Shown: positions 37,543 through 43,175 of the stretch, one piece after another | How the letters are laid out: the number at the start of each line of letters is the position of its first letter | Numbering within the stretch: the first letter of the stretch is position 1 | Source of the DNA: Chryseobacterium elymi | GTDB taxonomy: Bacteria; Bacteroidota; Bacteroidia; Flavobacteriales; Weeksellaceae | Length of the DNA: 64,000 nt | Direction: 5' to 3' | NCBI RefSeq assembly: GCF_003385495.1 | Contig: NZ_QNUH01000002.1 | Span: 62,001 to 126,000, forward strand | Program-made: the position numbers and the translations under genes | The notes under the pieces: generated by a model | Seen by the model: only the letters and a program-made list of their open reading frames with translations | Database searches by the model: none | What the model was told of the DNA's origin: nothing

Positions 37543-37914
37543 CTATCCCTCAGAATTCAGAAATCCACCGGCATATTTTGTGAAAAAATCGGATCTGTAG
37601 ACTTCACCCAAGGGAATCTCAGATTCATCAATTAGATATTATGATTATCAAATGAATCAATAAAATCAAAATTGACTACATAAGATTTGCTTACGCGAAG
37701 AAAGGTTTCCCACGAAATTTTCTGGTGGATGGTTTTCAGGTTCATGGCTGTACATTGAATTAGTGCAGGTAAAATGAAGGATTTTATTTTCAATGCTTAT
37801 ATGTATTGTCACATACGATGCTTTACTGCTGATATCTACACTGTGCTTTACAGCATTTTCAACAAAAGTGGTAAATAAGTTGGGAGGGATAAAAGTACTT
37901 TTTAAATGCTTAAA
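37543..37914 (-). pseudogene. Remnant of a LytS/LytT-type two-component system
   Basis: Reading the minus strand shows a histidine-kinase ATPase piece (FIPPNLFTTFVENAVKHSVD, the N-box) at about 37750-37914. It runs into a LytTR DNA-binding domain C-terminus in another frame (MNLKTIHQKISWETFLRVSK, then VVNFDFIDSF) ending at 37632. After one more frameshift the domain's last strand IDESEIPLGEVYRSDFF ends at 37543. So the kinase C-terminus and the whole receiver domain are deleted and the rest is frameshifted. The pieces directly abut the SMR gene stop. Confidence 0.8.
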
Positions 37915-37928
37915 TCTTAATTAAAAAA

Positions 37929-38264
37929 TTAATGCGTTCCCATTTTTGAAAATACATTAATAACAATCACACCCATCACGATCAGTATAATTCCTATGAT
38001 AGCAGGCAGATCCGGCACCTGCTTAAAAGCAATAATACCAATGAGTGTGATAAAGACAATCCCCACTCCGGACCATATTGCATAAGTTATCCCAACAGGG
38101 ATCTGCCGTAGAGTAAGGCTCAGAAAATAAAATGCGGCAGCGTATCCTATAACGGTAATTACAGAAGGCCAAAGCTTTGAAAACTCTTCAGATTTTTTAA
38201 GAAAAGTTGTCGCTATGATCTCAAATATGATTGCTAAGGCTAGAAATATATAACTGCGTCCCAT
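37929..38264 (-). CDS. Small multidrug resistance (SMR, EmrE-like) transporter
   Basis: 111 residues, four membrane helices. The essential glutamate is in helix 1 (FEIIATTFLKKSEEF), and helix 3 and the loop have the conserved GITYAIWSGVGIVFITLIG. SMR proteins work as antiparallel dimers, exchanging protons for cationic drugs or guanidinium. No guanidine riboswitch motif was seen upstream. The leader contains a perfect 9-bp inverted repeat at 38270-38289. Confidence 0.93.
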   Translation of the reverse strand: MGRSYIFLALAIIFEIIATTFLKKSEEFSKLWPSVITVIGYAAAFYFLSLTLRQIPVGITYAIWSGVGIVFITLIGIIAFKQVPDLPAIIGIILIVMGVIVINVFSKMGTH

Positions 38265-38269
38265 ACAGG

Positions 38270-38289
38270 CTTATTTTTACAAAAATAAG
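38270..38289 (-). promoter_or_regulatory. Inverted repeat with -7-like element before the SMR gene
   Basis: CTTATTTTT and AAAAATAAG are perfect arms separated by 2 bases. On the minus strand the element contains TATTTTTG, a match to the TAnnTTTG -7 consensus, 14 bases before the SMR ATG. It may be both promoter and repressor site. Confidence 0.4.
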
Positions 38290-38400
38290 GAAAAGCTATT
38301 TCTTTACGTTGAAAACTAACCAATAAAATCGACATTATTGTTCCGTATTACTAATGCTGTCTAACTTCTTATATTTCATTTTTATTATAATCCCTGGTTA

Positions 38401-38517
38401 ATGAATACGGAGGAAAAATATTCTAAGAAAATTCTTCTCTTAATATCCCTTGCAGGTGAATATCTATCAGAGTATTTATTATTAACAATTAAAAAAAAGA
38501 AAACTTATCCTCTTTAA
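38401..38517 (+). CDS. Possible 38-residue small protein
   Basis: An ATG-started frame with a polar start (MNTEEKYSKK) followed by ILLLISLAGEYLSEYLLL and a Lys-rich end. It could be a real small amphipathic protein or the front piece of a lost gene. No promoter or terminator supports it and no family was recognised. Confidence 0.2.
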   Translation: MNTEEKYSKKILLLISLAGEYLSEYLLLTIKKKKTYPL

Positions 38518-38918
38518 ACATGTCTGACAGTAATTGTTTCAATCGGTCACTATTTCCAATACATGTGACAAAATTTACAAACTTCTGTCATAAAATTAGT
38601 CAGGCTTTAAAAATTCAGGGATAAAATTCAAGTCCGAAAAATAAATTTTCTTAACATAAGAATTCTTTCATTACCCAAAATCTGACGTTCAAAACAAAAC
38701 TAAAAGTAAATATTATGCAATGCATTTTTATTTTTTTGTTTTATCAAGTCCAACATAGAAGCATTGAAACAGTTATCAACTTATTAATTTTTTACAGATA
38801 AGACAATAAATATAGTAATAATTTCATAAAAACATATTAATTTTTTGTAAACAAAAACTTAGTTAAAATTAACAATATAAATATATAACACACTGATATA
38901 CATCATAATTATTTGCTT
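38518..38918. other. AT-rich upstream region of the sigma-54-like promoter
   Basis: About 400 bases with no coding frame worth reporting. If the promoter at 38919 is sigma-54-dependent, binding sites for its activator should lie here. No obvious palindrome pair was found by eye. Confidence 0.3.
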
Positions 38919-38933
38919 TGGCACGTGATTTGA
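38919..38933 (+). promoter_or_regulatory. Sigma-54 (-24/-12) promoter candidate
   Basis: TGGCACGTGATTTGA matches the consensus TGGCACG-N4-TTGC at every fixed position except the last (A for C). The spacing between the GG and the final G is the required one. Transcription would start near 38945 and run into the tiny ORF at 38999. Confidence 0.5.
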
Positions 38934-38998
38934 AAACTGTAATATTGCAATTAGAAAATTGATAAAATAAAGTCAAATAATTAAATAAAATAAAAAAA

Positions 38999-39082
38999 AT
39001 GGTAACTTACATCGGTATCGCAACATGTGTAGTAGTATTCGCTTCTTACTTTATGACAGTAAAAAGAGAACAAAGAAACTAA
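38999..39082 (+). CDS. 27-residue single-helix membrane peptide
   Basis: The frame reads MVTYIGIATCVVVFASYFM followed by TVKREQRN and stop: one hydrophobic helix and a short basic, polar tail. This is the usual shape of regulatory micro-membrane proteins. It is flanked by a promoter-like element 65 bases upstream and a structured RNA plus terminator downstream, which supports it being expressed. No family was recognised. It could also be a leader peptide for the RNA that follows. Confidence 0.5.
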   Translation: MVTYIGIATCVVVFASYFMTVKREQRN

Positions 39083-39200
39083 GTTCTATCTAAGGTAAGC
39101 CTATAGAACATCTATATTAATTGTATTGTTTATGTTTTTTAATCTGAATATTCAGATTCTGCTCTTTTACTCAGCGGAGTAAAAGGGCCTAAAAAACATA
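39083..39200 (+). ncRNA. Branched structured RNA element downstream of the 27-codon ORF
   Basis: Directly after the stop, GTTCTAT pairs with ATAGAAC (39083-39109). Then TATGTTTTTTA at 39131-39141 pairs perfectly with TAAAAAACATA at 39190-39200. This closes a multiloop with two hairpins: the 18-base palindrome AATCTGAATATTCAGATT (39141-39158) and CTTTTACTC-AGCG-GAGTAAAAG (39164-39185, extendable to 11 bp). Such nested perfect pairings in a non-coding stretch are unlikely by chance. Function unknown. Confidence 0.55.
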
Positions 39201-39246
39201 CCCCTTTAACTGAATTTCATAGCAAATTTTATATATCCCAATAGTC

Positions 39247-39277
39247 AAGCCGAACAAAAAGTTCGGCTTTTCTTGTT
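39247..39277 (+). terminator. Intrinsic terminator of the small-ORF/RNA unit
   Basis: AAGCCGAAC pairs with GTTCGGCTT around an AAAAA loop, followed by TTCTTGTT. It closes the unit that starts at the 38919 promoter; no annotated gene lies between. Confidence 0.88.
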
Positions 39278-39382
39278 AAATATCTGGCAAACGGCTAAAG
39301 CCTATTTCTATTGAATACTCAATCATAATCTGGACTACCTGCTAATTCTGATTCAGGCTTCACTCATCATTCGATAAAGCTT

Positions 39383-39390
39383 TATCTTTG
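39383..39390 (+). promoter_or_regulatory. Probable -7 element of the AAA ATPase operon
   Basis: TATCTTTG matches TAnnTTTG, 30 bases before the ATG of the ATPase gene. No clear -33 TTG. Confidence 0.5.
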
Positions 39391-39420
39391 TACAGATAAG
39401 AATTATTTTTAAATTATAGC

Positions 39421-40140
39421 ATGAATCTGTATAATCTCATCATTCAGGATAAAGAGGAGGTAACCCTCAACGATGTATTTCTCAGTAACGGTAACAGAGA
39501 TCAGCTGGTGCAGCTCATTAAAGAACATACTTACGTAAAGGAACTGCAGGAATATGGCCTTCCGGTGAATAATAAGATCCTTCTGCAGGGAAATTCCGGA
39601 TGTGGAAAAACGATGACTGCCAAGGCTGTTGCCAATGCTTTGGGTAAAAATATCCTGATCTTAAATCTGAGCAATATCGTTTCTTCCCGAATCGGGGAAA
39701 CTTCTCAAAATATTAAAATGATCTTTGACAAAGCAGCGAGGGAAAGATCTGTTCTTTTTCTGGATGAACTGGACCAGATCGGGAAAGCGAGAGGAAGCGA
39801 CGATAAAGATGTCGGTGAAATGAGAAGACTGGTGAATACTTTGATCCAGCTGATTGATTATTATCCTGAAAATGCTCTTTTAATCTGTGCCACAAATCAC
39901 GCAGAGATCATTGATACTGCCCTACTGAGACGTTTCCAGTTGAAGATTAGCTATGAAATGCCTTCTGATGAATTTCTGGATACTTTTTATGATGATCTCC
40001 TGTTAAAATTCCCGGAAGACCTGAAAAACATAGACCGTAATTACAATATTTCTTTTGCTGAAGCTAAAGATCATGCTTTGACATCGGTAAAATCAGCTTT
40101 AATTAAAAAACTGGAAGCCAGAGAAATCACACAGCCATGA
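39421..40140 (+). CDS. AAA-family ATPase
   Basis: 239 residues, a single AAA module. Walker A GNSGCGKTMTAKA (about 58-70), Walker B VLFLDELDQIG, sensor 1 CATNHAE and the arginine-finger region DTALLRRFQLKISYEMPS. Most similar in form to small FtsH/spastin-like or phage/toxin-associated AAA proteins that remodel substrates. No protease or nuclease domain is attached. The stop overlaps the next start by 4 bases (ATGA), so it is translationally coupled to the PLP-binding protein; why these two are paired is unclear. Confidence 0.88.
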   Translation: MNLYNLIIQDKEEVTLNDVFLSNGNRDQLVQLIKEHTYVKELQEYGLPVNNKILLQGNSGCGKTMTAKAVANALGKNILILNLSNIVSSRIGETSQNIKMIFDKAARERSVLFLDELDQIGKARGSDDKDVGEMRRLVNTLIQLIDYYPENALLICATNHAEIIDTALLRRFQLKISYEMPSDEFLDTFYDDLLLKFPEDLKNIDRNYNISFAEAKDHALTSVKSALIKKLEAREITQP

Positions 40141-40868
40141 AAGAGGACATCCTCCACAATCTTGGGATCATCAATGAGAGAATAAAAAAAGCCTGTGAAA
40201 AAGCGGGCAGAAATCCTGATGAAGTCAAATTACTGCTGGCAACAAAAACAGTCTCTGCTGAGCGTATTAAAACAGCTTTACAAAACGGGCAGACCTTAAT
40301 TGCAGAGAATAAGGTTCAGGAGCTGAAAGATAAGTATGATGATCTGAAAGATACTCCGCATGAAAGTCATTTTATCGGGCATCTTCAGACCAATAAAATC
40401 AAGGATATTTTAAAGTATAATGTAGTTTGTATACAATCTATGGATCGTCTGGATCTAGCAGGAAAGCTTCATCAAAGGCTTGTATCGGAAGGAAAAACAA
40501 TAGAGATACTCATCCAGGTGAATACTTCTGAAGAGGAAAGTAAATTTGGTGTTCATCCCGATAAAGCTGTCGAGCTGACCCGAAAAGTTGCTGAATTCAG
40601 TACATTAAAAATTAAGGGACTAATGACCATTGGTCTTTTCAGCGCCGAAACAGAGAAAGTAAGAAGCTGTTTTAAAATTCTGAAGAAACTACAGCAGGAA
40701 ATCATCAGCCAGAATATTCCCAACGTACAAATGAAGGAACTTTCCATGGGCATGAGCGGTGACCTGGAAACGGCAATTGAAGAAGGCGCTACGATTGTGA
40801 GAGTGGGAACGGCTGTGTTTGGAGCGAGGGTGTATCCGGATAGTTTTTATTGGGATGAGGGGAAATAG
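40137..40868 (+). CDS. YggS/PLPBP family pyridoxal-phosphate-binding protein
   Basis: 243 residues, usual length. The PLP lysine is in LLLATKTVSAERI (Lys near 37), followed by IAENKVQELKDKY, SHFIGHLQTNKIKDIL and at the end LSMGMSGDLETAIEEGATIVRVGTAVFG, which binds the phosphate. The fold is a single TIM barrel. The family keeps free PLP low and stable and affects amino-acid metabolism; it has no known enzymatic activity. Co-transcribed with the AAA ATPase. Confidence 0.95.
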   Translation: MKEDILHNLGIINERIKKACEKAGRNPDEVKLLLATKTVSAERIKTALQNGQTLIAENKVQELKDKYDDLKDTPHESHFIGHLQTNKIKDILKYNVVCIQSMDRLDLAGKLHQRLVSEGKTIEILIQVNTSEEESKFGVHPDKAVELTRKVAEFSTLKIKGLMTIGLFSAETEKVRSCFKILKKLQQEIISQNIPNVQMKELSMGMSGDLETAIEEGATIVRVGTAVFGARVYPDSFYWDEGK

Positions 40869-40964
40869 GAAATAAGTTTTAACCAATATAAAATCAACCT
40901 TAGTTCAAACTTCCTAAGTCGTAATAGAAATTCAAATCCTTACTATCCAAAACCATACCTGTTC

Positions 40965-41315
40965 CTATCTCTTCAAAATAACCTTCCGCAGCCGCTCTTC
41001 ATGCTGATCTCCCCAATTCCCCAATGCGGAAATAACAGGAATCAGTGTTTTACCAAAATCCGTAAGATAATACTCTACTTTGGGTGGAAGCTGGGCGTAA
41101 ATGATTTTTGAAACCAGTTCGTGTTCTTCCAGTTCTTTCAGCTGAATATTCAGCACCCGCCTTGAAGCATCGGGAATTTTGCGCTGCAGTTCACTTGGGC
41201 GTTGATGGCCTTCATTAATAAACCACAGCAGACGGATCTTCCATTTTCCGTACAGCACTTCACCGATCAGGTCAAGACCGCAATTTAAGTTCAAAGGAAT
41301 TTTTCTTTCATACAT
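40965..41315 (-). CDS. HxlR-family transcriptional regulator
   Basis: 116 residues with an HxlR winged helix: CGLDLIGEVLYGKWKIRLLWFINEGHQRPSELQRKIPDASRRVLNIQ in pieces, LKELEEHELVSK and PPKVEYYLTDFG. A cysteine at residue 11 lies where redox or electrophile-sensing members (HypR, YodB) have theirs. It is divergent from an SDR gene, the standard layout for a repressor controlling its neighbour. Confidence 0.92.
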   Translation of the reverse strand: MYERKIPLNLNCGLDLIGEVLYGKWKIRLLWFINEGHQRPSELQRKIPDASRRVLNIQLKELEEHELVSKIIYAQLPPKVEYYLTDFGKTLIPVISALGNWGDQHEERLRKVILKR

Positions 41316-41440
41316 ACTGTAAAATTAGCCCAATGTTCTAAAATGTACAATAGGGGAAAAATTAATCCCTATGCAATTCGATTTTCCCTTATTGCCGGAA
41401 ATGAAGATACTTCGGAAATTTGTACCAAAGAATTCAGCAT

Positions 41441-42235
41441 ATGAAAGAACAATCTAATTTCAATAACGAACTGGAAGGCAAAACAGCCCTGGTCACAGGT
41501 GGTACTAAAGGAGCCGGAAAAGCCATTGCAGAAAGATTATTAAATGCAGGAGCTACCGTAATTATAGTTGCAAGAAACCCACCCGAAGAGGAAAATCCGG
41601 ACCTGTATTTTATTTCAGCAGATCTCAGCACCTCTGAGGGAACCCATAAAGTGGTGGAAGAAGTTCTACAGAAATTCGGGAAACTGGATATTTTAGTCAA
41701 CAATCTTGGAGGCTCAGAGACCAAAGGAGGCGGTTTTGCCGTTTTGACCGACGAAGACTGGGTACAATCGCTGCAGACCAACCTTCTATCACCGGTACGC
41801 CTGGACAGAGGTTTTTTACCACAAATGATTGAAAGGAAAACTGGTGTCATTATTCATATTGCTTCCATTCAGGCCAGATTACCATTATATGACAGTACGC
41901 TACCCTATGCCGCTGCAAAGGCAGGCTTACTGAATTACAGCAAAAGCTTATCCAATGAAGTCGCCTCAAAAGGAATCAGGGTGTTAACCGTTTCGCCCGG
42001 CTGGATTATGACCGGATCATCTGCAAGAATGATGGAACGAATTGCCGAAAGCAGTAACAGCACGGTAGAACAGGCCACAAAAAGCGTAATGGATGCACTG
42101 GGAGGAATTCCTTACGGAAGGCCCGCACAACCCGTTGAAATAGCTGAACTGGTAGGTTTCCTGGTATCGCCAAGGGCCCGTTACCTCACCGGAACCGAAT
42201 TTGTGATCGACGGAGGAACAATACCAACCATTTGA
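41441..42235 (+). CDS. SDR-family oxidoreductase
   Basis: Start at ATG 41441 gives 264 residues. NAD(P) motif TGGTKGAGKAIAE, LVNNLGG, the catalytic Ser in IIHIASIQARLP, Tyr-x3-Lys in LPYAAAKAGLLNY, and VSPGWIMTG. The end YLTGTEFVIDGG is typical. Probably reduces a small carbonyl compound with NADPH. The divergent HxlR gene likely controls it. The stop codon lies in the first unit of a 7-base tandem repeat. Confidence 0.92.
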   Translation: MKEQSNFNNELEGKTALVTGGTKGAGKAIAERLLNAGATVIIVARNPPEEENPDLYFISADLSTSEGTHKVVEEVLQKFGKLDILVNNLGGSETKGGGFAVLTDEDWVQSLQTNLLSPVRLDRGFLPQMIERKTGVIIHIASIQARLPLYDSTLPYAAAKAGLLNYSKSLSNEVASKGIRVLTVSPGWIMTGSSARMMERIAESSNSTVEQATKSVMDALGGIPYGRPAQPVEIAELVGFLVSPRARYLTGTEFVIDGGTIPTI

Positions 42236-42267
42236 TAATTGATAATTGATAATTGATAATTGATAAT
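42233..42267 (+). repeat. Five tandem copies of TGATAAT
   Basis: TGATAAT is repeated exactly five times, beginning at the SDR stop codon and ending 15 bases before the start of the next gene. Copy number could vary by slippage and change the spacing between the two genes. Confidence 0.9.
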
Positions 42268-42282
42268 TTAAAACAAAATAAA

Positions 42283-42600
42283 ATGAATTTACCCAACATC
42301 ATTTCAAAATTGCTGAAAGCACAAACCGAATTCGACAGCCATGCCTATGCCGATTGTTTTACCGACACTGCTGTTGTATTGGACGAAGGTAAAACCCACA
42401 CCGGAAAAACAGAAATACAAAACTGGATTAACACTGCCAACAAAGAGTATAAGATCGTCATGAAACCTTTAGACTACAGCGAAAAAGACCATATTTTATC
42501 AGCCGAAATTTCAGGCACATTTCCAGGAAGTCCACTTATTTTGAAATATGATTTCGAACTAAGCGAAGGACTTATCGAGTCATTGAAAATTACAGGTTAA
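42283..42600 (+). CDS. NTF2/SnoaL-like small protein
   Basis: Start at ATG 42283, 105 residues. The cone-shaped NTF2 fold is recognisable from LKAQTEFDSHAYADCFTDTAVVLDEGKTHTGKTEIQNWI, the usual helix plus first strands, and from ISGTFPGSPLILKYDF. Members are small-molecule binders or isomerases. It is downstream of the SDR gene with only the tandem repeat between, so the two probably form one transcript under HxlR control. Confidence 0.85.
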   Translation: MNLPNIISKLLKAQTEFDSHAYADCFTDTAVVLDEGKTHTGKTEIQNWINTANKEYKIVMKPLDYSEKDHILSAEISGTFPGSPLILKYDFELSEGLIESLKITG

Positions 42601-42660
42601 AAGATCGATAACACAACCGCCTTAATTTCTTCCATGTTATATTCATACAAATTAATTTAA

Positions 42661-42813
42661 CCTGGGTTCGGGATAAGAAATACCTGAAAACAATATATAT
42701 CCCTCTATTACTTACCAATAAGTGAAACGGCTATGTTTATATTAAAAATCAAATGAATGTTTTTTAAGGCTTTGTCTATCCTTGCGTTAGTTTAATCATT
42801 ATCCCGAACCCAG
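42661..42813. mobile_element. MITE-like element, 152 bp with 15-bp terminal inverted repeats
   Basis: CTGGGTTCGGGATAA at 42662-42676 is perfectly inverted at 42799-42813. The element is flanked on both sides by TTTAA (42656-42660 and 42814-42818), which looks like a 5-bp target duplication. The inside has no open frame and includes CTTTGTCTATCCTTGCGTT, which resembles part of the REP-like element at 47.35 kb. It is non-autonomous and needs a transposase encoded elsewhere. Confidence 0.75.
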
Positions 42814-42919
42814 TTTAAATTTAATATTCCTATTTATCACATACAGAATTATTATTCATATAGGTTAGTTGGTATTTTTTTTGATTGTAAAATATTTAAA
42901 ACCAAACAAATACATCTAT

Positions 42920-43102
42920 ATGATTAAAAAATTACTCTTGAGCTGTCTATTCATAACAGCAGTATTCTTGTCTTCGTGTGATAAGGATCATAATACCTCA
43001 CAAACAAAGAATAGTGAAGTATCAATTAAAACAGTTTCAATGGTAACTTTTGGTACCATGGCTATAGCACTTCTTGTAGCATACAGCTCCCGAAGAAGGT
43101 AA
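42920..43102 (+). CDS. 60-residue lipoprotein with a C-terminal hydrophobic anchor
   Basis: Start at ATG 42920. MIKKLLLSCLFITAVFLSSC is a lipoprotein signal with the cysteine at 20. About 18 polar residues follow, then a second hydrophobic stretch VSMVTFGTMAIALLVAYSS ending in RRR. The hydrophobic helix followed by arginines right at the C-terminus recalls sorting tails such as PEP-CTERM, but the usual sorting motif is missing. Unknown function. Confidence 0.55.
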   Translation: MIKKLLLSCLFITAVFLSSCDKDHNTSQTKNSEVSIKTVSMVTFGTMAIALLVAYSSRRR

Positions 43103-43120
43103 CAGGATAAAAATAATAAA

Positions 43121-43154
43121 AAAACACCCGTTTGGAAATCCAAACGGGTGTTTT
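43121..43154. terminator. Bidirectional terminator between convergent genes
   Basis: A perfect 15-bp stem (43121-43135 with 43140-43154; core ACACCCGTTTGG) around an AAAT loop, with A and T runs at the ends. It serves both the small lipoprotein gene and gcvP. Confidence 0.92.
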
Positions 43155-43175
43155 TATCTTTACTATAATGATTAA

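Noticed and set aside
38265-38400. Guanidine (ykkC/mini-ykkC) riboswitch before the SMR gene
   Set aside because: No ACGR-loop hairpin pair was found; only a simple inverted repeat is present.
42233-42267. CRISPR-like repeat
   Set aside because: Units are 7 bases, contiguous and without spacers; it is a simple tandem repeat.
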